A program made the position numbers and the translations under genes. The notes beneath the pieces are model-generated. The model ran no database searches and had not been told where the DNA came from. It worked only from the letters and a program-made list of their open reading frames with translations. Of a stretch of 64,000 bases of DNA, positions 1 to 13,300 are shown one piece after another (positions within the stretch are counted from its first letter, which is position 1; the number at the start of each line of letters is the position of its first letter). Where the stretch lies: NCBI RefSeq assembly GCF_018873765.1, contig NC_057919.1:71799984-71863983 (forward strand). The letters run 5' to 3'. Source of the DNA: Telopea speciosissima. Lineage: Eukaryota; Streptophyta; Magnoliopsida; Proteales; Proteaceae.

Positions 1-201
1 CGTTCTCTATATCATACACCAGTCCTCATTCTCCTTAAGATTCTCACCTTCAAAGCAAAAGCAGCACTAACTCACTCTCTCTCCTTCGGACTATTCAGAT
101 GCGGCTGTGATTTGTGAGTGATAGTGAATTAACAGTTCATTCTCACCGCACAAGAAAACCCAATTTAATCTCTATTTAATGGGTTGCCGACGACATTAGC
201 G

Positions 202-393
202 ATGTTGTTTTGTTGTGTTCATCTTCTATGCCTGGTTCTCTTGCTAGGATTTTCTACCATTCAAGTCGAAGCTAAGAGTGAAACGATGAAATTCGACTTC
301 AGCACGTTAACGCTAAGCAGCCTGAAGCTACTGGGAGCTGCCTTAATTATAAGATCAGGAAAAAAGAAAAAAAAATTTGGATACAAACATTGA
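202..393 (+). pseudogene. Severed 5' end of an L-type lectin receptor kinase (LecRK-VIII-like)
   Basis: Reading from the ATG at 202, a hydrophobic stretch (residues about 2-20) ending near VEA looks like a secretory signal peptide. It is followed by KFDFSTLTLSSLKLLG, which matches the first beta strand of legume-lectin domains and is most like the start of the LecRK-VIII receptor kinases. About 25 residues into the domain the similarity stops at an A-rich run (about 360-375) and the frame closes at 393. A full LecRK would need roughly 600 more residues for the lectin domain, membrane helix and kinase. None of these follows, so this is a truncated copy or captured fragment, not a working receptor. 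A TTG 18 nt upstream could extend the frame, but the ATG gives a normal signal peptide. The 200 nt before it are C/T-rich like a 5' leader. The family assignment rests on one short motif. Confidence 0.5.
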
Positions 394-561
394 ATCTGTA
401 TAAGGAAACACAAGGTTTAGGAGAGACGAGAGAGAGGAAGGAATGGAGGTGAAAAACTTGATTTCAATTTGGACTGTTGGATAGTCATTTGCCACGTGTC
501 ACCTTCCCAGATGTGCACTTGTCTTGCACTTGAGACAATAAAAATGGACCAGGATCCTCTG

Positions 562-676
562 CAGTACCGGCGGGCAGCAGTGCACATCGGACGGCACAAC
601 AGAGGTCAGATGGTACACATAACACACATGGCCTCTACTGTGCCGTTGGATGTGCACTGCCACCCTGCCGGTATTA
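562..676. repeat. Imperfect fold-back repeat (MITE-like)
   Basis: The segment at 562-598 and the segment at 640-676 are imperfect reverse complements. Both carry a taccggc...cagtgcacatc...acggcac arm, with about 40 nt of loop between them. A compact fold-back of this size fits a miniature inverted-repeat element. I did not find a convincing target duplication, so the class is unknown. Confidence 0.45.
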
Positions 677-1357
677 TAGAAGATTTTTAACACATCTACT
701 AATATGTACAGAAAAATAATAATATATCTATGAAAATATCTAAATTTATACTAGGAAAGCTCGTAACACTGCAAAAGATGAATGAGAGTGTTGGAGAAGA
801 GACGAAAATAACAATTTTAACAGTAATTCATTATGATAACATAACATCGTATTCAGGAAAATAGGATTTTATAAATCCGACGGCGCAACAGTGTAAAGGC
901 TTCAGCTTTGTGGGCAAATTTTTTTTTTTTTAGTCAAAAAGCTGTGGGCAATTCAACATTCATATATAGCAGCTCTAGAGGGATGGCGATTGTCAAATGG
1001 CAACAGTTGAACGTGATGTATCCGATAGCTGTGACATAAGAGTCGTCAAAAACAGTGATAAAAAATGAGTAGATGCTGCCGCAATCTGAGCCACCCCTTT
1101 TTTTTTGTCAGAAATCCAAACCCAAGCACTGCAACCTTTCCCACAACAATCGTTTAGCGATAAGGAGAGTTCTGTTTATAGGGCATAATCAATTGGCCGA
1201 ATATTGCCAAAGATCGCTGTCCTATTAATAATATTTGATAGTTGATACATGATAGATGCAGTTACTTTTGTTTATTTCCACGCAGAAATATCATAAATTT
1301 CCATAGTCTCAAGCTGATACCACATAAATAAATAACAATGCTAGTGGATAAAATCAG
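677..1357. other. Spacer, includes the presumed 3' UTR of the cathepsin B-like gene
   Basis: No coding region is recognised here. The stretch is AT-rich with two T tracts (about 920 and 1100). The part next to 1357 should contain the 3' untranslated region and poly(A) site of the minus-strand protease gene, but no single signal is clear. Confidence 0.4.
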
Positions 1358-4300
1358 TTATAGTCCGGGCGCATCTTGATTTTCATCAACATCACCGTGC
1401 TTCCTAATCAAGTTCTTGGATGATGGCAAACCAGCTACTGCATCTTCCTCGATTCCACATTCGTTTGTTCCTCTCCTGATCATGAAGTAACCATCCTGAA
1501 AGCGCACAAACAAAAAGTTAGTACTTGAGACTCGTATACAAAAATGTTAGCCACTAAACACAGCAGTCCCTGCAAATGTGAGGCAGCTAGCGGATGTTGC
1601 ATCAGCAATTCAACACAGTGGGCTTGCAGTGTAAAGCAGTGGGACCCACTGTAATGAGCGACTGAGCAGCATAGGGTCAGCATTCCCGACTACTGTAACA
1701 GTTACCAATATAACATTTTTCATATCAAGGAGCAGAAGGAAACATACATCACCCCAACTTCTATTCCACTGGTTTGCAAGAAGCTGCAACACACAAAGTC
1801 AAATAAAACTTAGACCCATAAATAAGCTGCGTTGTTTCATATTTTAGAAGGCGATGATTAGGAAAATACCCAATAATCTTCCCCATCCTCACTGGTTCCC
1901 CATCCAATTAGCTTCACTGCATGGCCTCCCATGACGTCTCCCGTAACGTGCTTGTAAACCCCTGACCTATAGTGAGCAAAATCCTGCAAATAGAAAAGAA
2001 AGCACGACAATCAGGAAAATTGACACTAATAAACATAAGTTGGCCTCTAATGTACAACAACGCCAGAAAGAAGAAGAGTGTCGAAATTAAAATATAAAAT
2101 ATAGCCACTAGTTTAAAAGAACACGAAGATATAAAAGAAATTCAATCATCATAAAAATGAAATATCAAGGAATAAGAAAAGTTTGGAGTCCTGTTAGAGT
2201 AGGCAAATTCCCACCAGGACTGCAGAGTTTCCCAGAGGATTGTGAGATTATTTTCTTCGCATCAACTAATTGATACTTTAGAGAGCAAGAGATGCAGATA
2301 CTTTTCACGTCACAGGTTCATTAGCATGAAGGATTCAATAAATCAAGTGAAGGAGCTTTCAGATTACCTCGTAGACAGTGAACGAAACCTCAACAGGCCC
2401 ATTCTTATAGACCTCTGCCATGATATCATAAGGATTGGAATTGATTCTGTAGGTATTGACACTGAAATGCTTCACTTCCCACCACAGCTGGTTCTTATCT
2501 TCACACTTCTTTTCACACTTAGGAGTTGGATATGCAGGTTCACAACCAGGGTGAGAGCAGCCAACATCATCGAAGTATGGGTCACACTGCCAGATGAGAA
2601 ACCATTACTTGAGCTATACACTAAGACCATGGTAAGGGTGTAAGTTCTGTACCTCTTCAGTAACAACACCATGTTGAACAAAGTACTGCCATGCATAGAT
2701 AGGATATCCCCCATCACAACCATCTCCACACATAAAGCCGCAGCATGCCAAGAGGTCATTAACAGACAGTGAAATATTCTGCCATGCAGGACAAAGGATT
2801 GAAGGTGTAAATGAAGGGAAGAAATAAATTTCCAAATTCTGACCTCTAAGGAAAGGAAGGTACCATGCCAAAATGGATGCAAAACCGATCGGATAGAGAT
2901 TCCACAGCACCAAAAGCCCAACAAGATCCACAGTGCCCCTGCCACATAATACCAAGATTGGTTAAGCACCATAATTATACATTTGGCCAAATAAAAGTTA
3001 TAGGAGTGGGAACCAAGTTACCTGATCTTTCAATTGTAAAGATGAAGGCACGCCCAGATGGAGACAAGGTAGTGGAGAAGGTCAGTCTCTCATTTAATAA
3101 ATTCTAAACTAACGAGAGGCAGAACAGGTTAACTGACCAAGTATTCTCCCAATTGTGATACACTGAGGCCAAGCTGTCCTCGCATCAAACTCCTTTGGCA
3201 ACTTCAACGAATTTGTATGAGTAATAACAGGGAAATCCTTCAAATCATACTTTGGTGTTGGTTTCACTCCAAGTAGGTGCTTGAATTGGCCAATCTACAC
3301 AGCAGAAGTTCAGTGGCCACAAGGTGTATAATAACGCTTAGATCAGGGGTTTTTTTCTTCTAGAGAAACATGGAAAAAAAGAAGATTATAAACAAGGTTC
3401 TGCTTCTTGAGTACTCACGGTGTAATTATAGAAGCGAGGATTCATGGCAGCTTCCCATCCACTGTGATTGGTATTTATCTGTTGGATGATTGACTCCTGC
3501 TTTGACAAAGTGAGAACCTGAAATTAGTTGATAAAAGCAATACAGGCTAAAACAAAGAATTAATGCATCAGGTGAAAAGTAAAGTACCTGAAGAATCTCA
3601 GATCTAGATCTAATTGTAGGAAATAGTTTCACCCCCACCACCTGCAGTTTTACATCACTGATTAAGTTCTAAAAATAAAAGTCAGGATTATTTATTTTTA
3701 AAAAAGTAAAAATTCATGACTTAAGAAGTTGAAAAGATCAAAGGAAACTTATGGACTTCCCATGAATTGGAATTCTTTGCTGGGCAGCCCATAATGTCCA
3801 GTTCACAAAATGTCTGAGCATTACAAGCAAGTGGCTGCCCCCAAAACAGGTAACTTATTTCGCACAAGAATAGATGTTCCTAAGAAAAGAGATTTGAGGT
3901 GTTTCCTGATCCATTTAGAGGTGTTTTCTCCTAAACAAGCTTAACCATCATTTTGAAAAGCATCTTTGTTTCCATAGTTGTCAAGATGTCCAGGCGCCTG
4001 ATGAGGTTTACTAAGCTGAAAGAAAACAAACACTAGAAACCTACTAGAAACCAGAAAATGAACCAGAAAACTATGAATATGGCAGAAACTAAATATGATT
4101 AGAACTTGCAAACCATAAAATCTGATGGGACCGAGACTAATCTATATTAGAGGTCTTAATGGGGTGAGCATGTGGTTAAAATATTAAAGCAAACAGACTG
4201 TTAAGACTAGGAGATACAAACATGGAAAGAAAATAGAAACTAAGAAAAACCAGAAAATAGCAAGTGAGGATAACTTGAATAACTCTCAATCCACCAGTGT

Positions 4301-7300
4301 GATGGTACTCAAGTTAGAGTTGAATGGAGTAGAAGGGGAAGGGAATTAGCCAAAGCTCAGCCCAATCTGATGGTTAAATATTCTTAAAACAGAGATTAAA
4401 CTTCAGACTCATATGCTGTCAAATAACCCTATCACAGACATGAAACAACACTCAAAATAATAGTAGATAGAAAGAACTTGAAGAGCAAGACTAAAGGATT
4501 AATCAAACACACAAAGGAATTCTGATATCACCTAATAGGAAGCCACGAGAGTGATAGAAACCTGCTGGAAAAAACTGCAGAACAGTAATGGAAGAGAAAA
4601 AAAAAAAAAAAAAAAAGAACATACCCAGTACATGAGGCTCCCACTACTGCGGGGTCTGGGGAAGGTCATAATGTATGCAGGCTTACCCCTGCTTTGGCAG
4701 AGAGGCTTTCCAGACTCGAACCCGTGACCACTTGGTCACAATGGAGCAACCTTACTGTTGTACCAAGGCCCGCCCAGTAATGGAAGAGAGAGAAGAGAAA
4801 AGGAAAAAGAAGGGATGAAGGGGATATAACCAAAGGCTTCAACACCTGTGGCCTGCCGAAAAGAAAGGAAGAAGGGGATATGACCAGAGCCTTCACCACT
4901 TATGGCCTGCGGGAAAGGATTTTCACCACCTTGGGTTGTACTCGCTTCACCACAAGAGCTACTCTCAGCATCACCACTGAAGAGAAGACATTCAATTGAT
5001 CAAAGCCAAAATCATGGGTTAGTGTGCCGCATCTCCTTTATTTATAATAGCCAATGAATTGATTACAAGAATAGAAACTCTCCTTGCTACATGACTGCCA
5101 ACCATGGTTCGAGAACTTGGTTTCGCCCAGCCAAAAAACCAAGTTGGGCCGAGATCTCAGTGAGTTGGTGCACTTTTTTTTTTTTTAAACTCATTTGATG
5201 GTTTCGGTGGGTTTTTGACCTAGTTTGATCATGAAACTTGATATACAGCCTATTTTGGGTCATTTAAACACAATGGCATTATCAAATTTTCCAAAATCAA
5301 AATCCAAATAGGAGTTCGCCTTTGGACCCTAGGTTGGTAGGCTACGATGTACTAAACTACTAATAGGTCTTATTCTACACATAAGTTAGTAATAGAAAGC
5401 AATCAAAGTATACAATTAATGTAAAACAACTTAATTACTTAAATAAGCATTAAAAATGTGAAAGTGTAAAATACATCAATCTTAACATATATCTCTATGA
5501 TTCCAAGCCATAGTTTCGAAGCAAGTTAGCCAATGTATGTGACACATAGGCTTCCCATGTCATAGTGCTGCTGAAGCATTGCACGTACTCTTCCATTTAA
5601 TACATAAAAATGTTGTCATCAACAACTATCCGAAGGAACACTATCCTAGGGTAGGGAAGAGGCAGTTGCGATGAGATTGATCCACTGCTACTGCCATCAG
5701 GGTGTTGAACTACCATCGGCGCAATCCGGCGAGTTTTCTGTCAAAAAATGGGATCAAATCCAATTTTTTCAAGTTTCTTGGAGCTTCACTGTCGAGACAG
5801 CTGAGAGCATCAGGACCAGTCGAGATCTCGATTGGTCTCGGTCGAGTTAAAGCATAACTTAAAAGGGGGTTTGGTTCCGTCTCAGTCGAACCGAGATCTC
5901 GACCGATACAATGTAGTTTTGCATTTTGCCTTCCATCTCGTCTCGCCTATTGAAAATAGCGAGATATTACCGAGATCTCAGCGAGTTCTTGTTCCATGCT
6001 GCCAAGTAAATACTAGGATGGAATCCTTCAAGAGAATCCATTGCTTTTACATGCAAAACAAAAAGTAACAAAAATAGAAACTTTTATTTAGTAACGATCT
6101 TAACCACAAAGTAACTCACAATTCATTAAATGGAAATAGAAACTATTAGAAGATATTCCCAGCTCCCGAATCTCCTCCCATGAAAGCTGGCTTCACGGGC
6201 CCACAGAATCTTCATATATCTTCTGGAAATACACTCCACAAAAGGGCCTGTGGGGCCCACAAAATCTGTCAAGAATCTCCCCCAATGTTGTAGGTCGATG
6301 GCCACATTATGGGAACCGAATATGATTCTAAGTATGACAGGATATGGTCCTTAGATATAACCAGAATAAGGGCCTGAATACTTAAGTCGATAGGCAGAAA
6401 AGAGGCTTGGCTGGGCTGGTTAAATCTTAATCCAATAGGACTAATTAGGGGCCTATTTGGGCTGGCCTTGTACTGCATCAGCTTTCCCCGGCTTGAAGAA
6501 ACTCGACCTCAAGTTTTAGTAAGTCGAGGGATCAACTGTGTATAATGGATGTCCAACTTCAGTCCATACAAGTACTCTGGTAGCACCCAATAGCTAGGAA
6601 TGTAGTTCTCAAGACGTGGCCTTCTTTACTAAAAAAACTTAATGTGTTCCACTTCAGGTTCAGCTTCAATTGTGATGAGTGTTCCGTAGAATCTTCCGGA
6701 AATATAAAGTCCGATGGGTTGAGTTGACAATCCTTTATTGACTCAAAAACTTATCATTTATTCCTTCCCATTGACCAGCTGGTATGGGAGGAGTTCTATC
6801 TTCCCTCAACCACCTACTAACAACCTAATCAAATAGGGTAATCTCCTATCTTGTGCAGGCTATAAAAAGGAAACTCCTTAATTGCCTTAAACACTAAATA
6901 GAAAAAGGAATAAAAGTCCTAAACTGAAAGGAAACTATATCCATTCGACATGTCTCTGTAGGTGTCCTAATCTGACCATGAAACTGAATTAAGACAACTT
7001 ACAATATGTCTGGACTTATAAAGTCCCTAATCCAGCCAACTACACAATAAAAGAATAATAAAATAAGATGAAAATAAACTGCCAAGGACTACTCCATGAT
7101 CTGAACTGCTGACTGGACAGATTAGATAAGATTCCAGGTTCATTGAACCTAGACAATTAAACTAGAGGATTGAACCAACAAACTGGTTTGGAAGTTAATC
7201 GAAATAACCAACCCAAACCAAACCAAGTCTGCATTATTTGGTTTATTTTCTCCATGAAACCTAAGATTGGTAGGAGGTTTATGAGAAAGGAGACTGCCAA

Positions 7301-10300
7301 AGATATTTGGGATACCGTCTCTAAGACGTTTGACCGAGTGGGTAACTCAGCTAAGGTCTACCAACTCCACCAGAAGGTCATCACAATGAAGCAAGGTGAC
7401 AGGACTATTTCTGAATTTTATCACTCAATTATTGGTCTTTGGAAGGAGTATGATCATTTTAGAGACCTCCAACTGTCCAACCTCGAGGACAAAGCAAAGG
7501 TATATAGAAGACTTGAAAAGGAACATGTTCTGATTCTACTTGGCGGGCTGAACCCAGAATATGAGCCAATCTGGGTGCAAATTTTCAGCTGGTCACCTCT
7601 TCCATCTTCAGATGAAGTATGCAGTTACTTGCAAAGTGAAGAGATCCAAAGGAGAGCCATGGACACTATACCATCATTGGAAAGATCTGCACTTTCCTTT
7701 AGCTACCATGGAGATTGACATGTTGGAGGAAGATGCCAAGGGCCACACCGTGGAGATGACGGAGATAGACTCAAATGTGACCATTGTGGGAAACCTGGGC
7801 ACACCAAGGAGAGGTGTTGGGTGCTTCATGAGCATCCCCCTATAATTGCACCTACTAGTATGTGTGGTGGCAGGAGAGGGGGAGCCAGAGCACACATCGT
7901 GATGGCTGAAACTGAATATATGGAGTATCCATCTGGACTACAAGCAGATCACAATTCTCTCAGAAGGGAAGACCTTATAGCCTTTAGATGGATTACGTCA
8001 TATTTGGAGGCTCTTCTTCCTCTACCACAGTGCTAGATCCTTCTGCTTCAGTCCTGCAAGTCTCTATATCAGCCCCTTCCACTGCTCATTGGGTCATTGA
8101 CTCTGGAGCCTCCAATCAGATGACTGATTATGTCTCAGTGTTACGATTCATATTCTGCCTGCTCTGGTAGGGATAAGGTTACAGTTGGTGATGGTTCCCT
8201 TTCCTCTATTTCTAATGAGGATAGTGTTAACGGATGACCAACTGACCCGTGACTCGGACTAAATACATTAGAGTATCTAGGTTCATTATGCACATGTTCC
8301 AAGTGTTGATTATGTTAGGATTTATTTCCAGATTTGTAATGATCTATATGATCATAAATAAAGCAGTGGCCTCTGTCTATTCGATAAGCCAAAATCATTT
8401 TTTTCTCTCGTCTTTCTCAAATTGGTATCAAAGCTCAATCCCCTTGGGATTTTTTAGAAGCCGCCGCCGCTACCACCATCGAGGCATCGGCCTCTTGGTT
8501 AAGCATGGTTAACTGCACATGTGCTAATGCATGTCACACCATGCAAACCATTGCTGATCACTAACCACCACCATGCTACCTACCATTGCCGTCACTACCG
8601 CCGCCATCACCGCCACCCCCGTGGCCCTTTTTGCCCTCCTTTAAGGCTTCTTCTTTGCGCCGACCACGTTGGCCTCCCACTGTTGCTGCCTGCTGGCCCT
8701 GACTGCTTGCACCAGGCCTTCCAGCCCCTGCCGATGCCTCCGCCTGGATCTGCCCAGGCCTGTCGCCCTGTTTCGGCCACAACCTGGACTCATCTGTTTC
8801 TGCCGCCTCTTCCAGGCCCTTGGTCGATCTCTTTAGGCCCTGTTGGCCCTTCAGCCAACCTGCCCAAGTACCGCCAGCCTTTTGCTGCCTTGTGCCGACT
8901 TCCCTTAGCAATTTTTTCTGGTCAAAATGCTCGCTGGCAGTTAGTATATCATTTTATGTGTGACCTTTTTTCAGGTATTTCCAATCCAACTTCTTGTGCT
9001 TATTTTTCTTGGCGCTATGACAGAAGAATCTGTTACTTCCCTTGGTATTGGGAGTGGCCCCTTGAATCGACTTGGCACTCCACACCATTCTCTTCACAGC
9101 CAGGACCCACCAAGTTGAATTGACTTAATTATCTCGCGTGGTAACGTGCTTGTCTCTTTACCATTCGCGGTAATCATTTCTCAGGGAACCTAACTGGTGA
9201 CACCCCTATGCTTACAGAGGATTCTGCCAAGGAAAATTGGTTAGCAAATGATGCCTTGATTATGTCCTCCTTGTTGAATTCTATGGAACCAGCCATCAGT
9301 TAGAGCTTTGTTCTGTTGAAGTCTGCGAAAGAACTATGGGAAGCTGTTAAACACACTTATGGACAGACCAGTAATTATGCTCAGATCTATGAGCTTCGTC
9401 GCCAGGTTCGTGACACCACACAGAAAGAATTGTCCATTTGTCAATACCTGCATAATATTCTGCCCTCACTACTTTATGGCAGCAATTGGACTTCTATCAC
9501 CTTGTTGCCATGACAAGCCCTATTGATGCAGCCACGTTTGCTAAAAAACGTGAAATGGAACGGGTGTATGATTTCCTTACTGGTCTCAACCCATAATATG
9601 ATCCGATTTGGCTTCAAATCTTGAGCAAGCGACTTCCCTTCACTTCTTGAGGCTTACAATATGATTCAGGATGAGGATCGTCGTTGTTCTGTTATGATGC
9701 CTACTGTTGTTCCCACTCGATCTGCCCTTGTCACTACTCCACAGCTCTCTTTATCTGTGGATACTGCTGATACAATTAACAACTCTGGTGCTACTCATGA
9801 ACCTGTGAAATGCGACTACTGTGGTCGTCCTCGTCACACTCGGGAGACCTGTTGGAAACTCCATGGTCGTCCTAAAGGAGGCGGGAAAGGAGGAAAATCT
9901 GGTTCGACTCAACCCCAGGCTCACTTGACTGAGACTACTGATGCTTATACTAGCTCCTCTATGTCTGCCGAACAACTTGTGACCCAGCTCCAACGTATGA
10001 TGACTCAGCTTGGTCCTGCAGCTTCGATCAAGGAACCCCTTACCACGTCTGCCTCTCATTTAGCCCAGTCAGGTATTTTTCTCACTTCATCTGAGACTAG
10101 CCCATCTTGGCTCCTTGATTCTGGGGCATTAGACCACATAACCAGCACTTCGGATCTTCTTCATACCTATTTTCCTTGTTCTGGTAAGGACAAGGTCCGG
10201 GTTTCTGATGGCTCCCTTTCCTCTATTTTTGGTAAAGGCACTATAACCTGTACTCCTACCATTTCTTTATCCTCTATCCTCCATGTCCCTAATTTATGTG

Positions 10301-13300
10301 CTAATTTGCTTTCTATTTCTAGTCTCACTACTGAGCTGAATTGCAGTGTTCACTTTTATTCTACTCGCTATGTATTTTCAGGATCTAATGACAGGAGCAA
10401 TGATTGGATATGGTAAAGTACGGGATGGTCTCTACTACTTAGATCAAGGATCTCCACCTTCCTCTCTGCCGGTCTTCACTAATATTCGTACCCGAGCAGA
10501 GAGCACTCTTACTCAGCTCCAGCAAGGGCATTGTCGTCTTGGACATCCCTCTTATCATGTTTTACGTCATTTATTTTCTTCCTTAGTTAAACATTGGTCT
10601 TTGGATGATTTACATAGTGATGTTTGTGAGTTTGCCAAACATACCAAGTCTTCTTACTTTCCTAGTGACAATAAAAGTTTGATTCCCTTTTCTATCATAC
10701 ATTCAGATTTATGGGGCCCTTCTAAGGTTATTGCTAGGGGTGGGTTTAAATAGTTTATTACCTTTATTGATAATTGTACTCGCTTAACCTGGGTTTATCT
10801 TCTTCAAACTAAATCCGAGGCTTTTTCTTGTTTTCAATGATTTCACAATATGATTCTCATTGTGTTTAATGCCAAAGTCCAAGTCTTACATAGTGACAAT
10901 GGCACTGAATACATTGATGGATCCTTTCTACAGTAACTTGATTCTCATGGCATTCTTTCTCAAACTTCCTGTGTCCGGACCCCTGAACAAAACGGCATCG
11001 CAGAGCGAAAAAATCGCCACCTTCTTGATGTTACTAGGGCATTAATATTTACAAATCATGTCCCTAAATTTTATTGGGGAGATGCAGTTCTTGCTGCTGC
11101 CTTTCTTGTAAATCAGGTTCCTTCTAGTGTCCTCCACTTCAAAACTCCGGTTAGCCAGCTTCCGGATCTTTCCCTTGCTTCTCACCTTTCCCCCAAGATA
11201 TTCGGTTGTGTCTGTTTTGTGCAAGACTCAACCCCTTCTTGTTCCAAGCTGGATCCTTGGGCAATTCGTTGCATCTTCTTAGGGCACTCCACCTCCCAAA
11301 AGGAGTACCAGTGCTATCATCCTCCCATTCGGAAGCTGTTTGTTACCATGGATGTCACTTTTCATGAGACCGAACCCTATTATTAGTTAGCTCTTCAGGG
11401 GAGCATCAACGAGAGGAACAGATTCCTTTTACTACCCCTCTTGTGATTGATATTGTTCCTCTTCAAGGGAAAAGGCCTATTCCAAGTGGTAAGGACATCA
11501 TCACTTCTAAATCATTTCATCCTGTTGTATTCAAGTTGGGCATGCGAGATAACTATGCACCAACTTGAGGGGGAGTGTTAACGGATGACCCAGTGACCCG
11601 TGTACCGGACCCAGATACATTAGAGTGTCTAGGTTCATTATGCACATGTTGCACATGTTGATTATGTTAGGATTTATTTCCAGATCTGTAAGGATCTATG
11701 ACTATAAATAAAAGGGTGGCCTCTGCCTATTCGATAAGCCAAAATCATTCTCTTCTCTCGTCTTTCTCAACTGATAATGTTCAAGTTACCTCTTCCATTT
11801 CTCTTGATTTTGTTCTTCATGTTCCTAACTTGGCCACTAACTTACTATCTATAAGTCAATTAACCAAACCCTTGAATTGTTGTGTCACGTTTCCTTCTCA
11901 TTTTCTTTTTCAGGATTTGGTGACAAAGAGGATTATTAGCAGTGGACGTGAAGAGAAAGGGCTTAACCTTCTTGAACCCCAAACATCTTTTTTACTATAA
12001 CTCAATCTTATGTGTGTGGGTGTAGTGACAATAGCAATGTTGATTCTGTGATGCTTTGGCATCAACACTTAGGCCACCCCTCTTTTAGTGTTATGAAAAA
12101 ACAGTTGCCACATTTTTTTTCTTCTATTTCTAATTCCCATGTATTTCATTGTGAACCATATTTGTTTGTTAAACATTGTCGTTCTTCTTATCCTTATCAT
12201 AGTAATAGATCAATTGTTCCTTTTCATATTATGCATTTTGATGTTTGGGGACCTGCTCCCACTACCTCTTTATTTGGCTATCATTATTTTGTATCGTTTG
12301 TTGATGATTGCTCCCACACCACATAGACCTTTTTGATGAAACATAAAAGTGAGGTCTATGATGCTTTTAAGAATTTCTATCAAATGATTTGCACTTAATT
12401 TAATACCATAATTAAAATTGTTCGCTCTGATAAAGGGGGGGGAGTACATGTATGGTGGACTCCAACACTTTTTTACCAATAATGGCATTGTCCATCAGCT
12501 TGCTTGTGGTGACACACCCCAACAAAATGGGGTAGCTGAGACTTGAGAGGAAAAATCATCATTTATTGGAAGCCACTTGGAGTTTGCTATTTGGCATGCA
12601 TATCCCCAAGACTTTTCAAAACTTGATTGTTTGATTGACACTGGATGGTTGGAGCTTTTGAGGCTTAGATTCGATAGGGTTAGGGATTACAAACCCTTCC
12701 CTAAATCCTCCTGTGATTTGAGTCTCGGATAAATAGTTGAATTGATCGTACAGAGCCTGTTTTCATCATGAGGAATTACGTCACTTCTTCAAAATTGCAT
12801 TTAAGACCTATCTTTTGAGTATTACCCTAAAGCCCTCGTATTTTAAACTATATTTTTGTTTGAACGCATCTCCACATTACTTTCCAGAATGAGCTCTTCC
12901 CTTTAGAATTAATTCCTTATTTATCTCACATTCAGTTATCATACTCATAAGGCCAGAACTATTCTCAGAATTTACATAATTGCCACTCAAATTGAATATT
13001 TGAGTTTTTGGATGGGCACACAGCGACCCATAATCAGGGTCTAGGAAACCGAGATTGCATTACCTACCCAATACAATTGGGGAGATTAAGATGGCATCAT
13101 TGTATCAGAAGATCAAACATCAACGGTTGCACAAGACTGAGTAAATGGAATCTCTACTCTCTATCCTCTACTTGCTACCTCTCTCTTTTGCTGTTCTTTG
13201 CAGGATATGATCTAAGTCTCCACATCTCCTCGTGGGCCCACACATAGCAAGAGAGTACCTCATCATTTTCAGCAATCTCAGCTAGTGTTACCCTTTTGCT

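Larger units (their letters stand above)
8225..11769 (+). mobile_element. Ty1-copia element B, deleted for reverse transcriptase, nested in A
   Basis: Two LTRs, 8225-8419 and 11576-11769 (about 195 bp), both run from tgttaacggatgac to tctttctca. A primer-binding site, tggtatcaaagc, lies just inside the left LTR (canonical plant copia is tggtatcagagc) and a polypurine tract, gagggggag, precedes the right LTR. The LTRs differ at roughly 9% of sites by eye. Inside are gag pieces, the zinc knuckle [14 protein letters not shown] (about 9810), the protease motif LLDSGALDH (about 10115) and integrase (about 10500-11390). The sequence then jumps to the last residues of the polyprotein ([10 protein letters not shown]), so RT and RNase H are deleted. 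Flanks gatag/gataa are at best an imperfect duplication. Confidence 0.85.
7170..12630 (+). mobile_element. Old Ty1-copia element A, split by element B
   Basis: The left part (7170-8224) encodes a copia Gag (UBN2-like region with LWKEYD and [13 protein letters not shown]), a zinc knuckle [14 protein letters not shown] near 7772-7816, and the protease motif [12 protein letters not shown] near 8090. The reading breaks at 8224, where element B is inserted. It resumes at 11770 with the pre-integrase region ([16 protein letters not shown], then [10 protein letters not shown] near 12055) and the integrase start ([19 protein letters not shown]). Similarity fades at about 12630, inside integrase. Reverse transcriptase, RNase H and both LTRs are missing. 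Several stops and frame changes show it is long dead. Confidence 0.8.

Noticed and set aside
2472..2990. A 172-residue open frame on the minus strand overlapping the protease exons
   Set aside because: It is the wrong frame of exons 6 and 7 read through their intron. The true frame gives the cathepsin B motifs.
3497..3517. A longer version of exon 3 adding seven residues (VLTLSKQ)
   Set aside because: In frame and possible, but the acceptor at 3496 gives the spacing seen in homologues and has a better cag border.
8521..9123. A 200-residue open frame rich in His, Arg and Pro
   Set aside because: It lies in the C-rich leader of copia element B and has no conserved domain.
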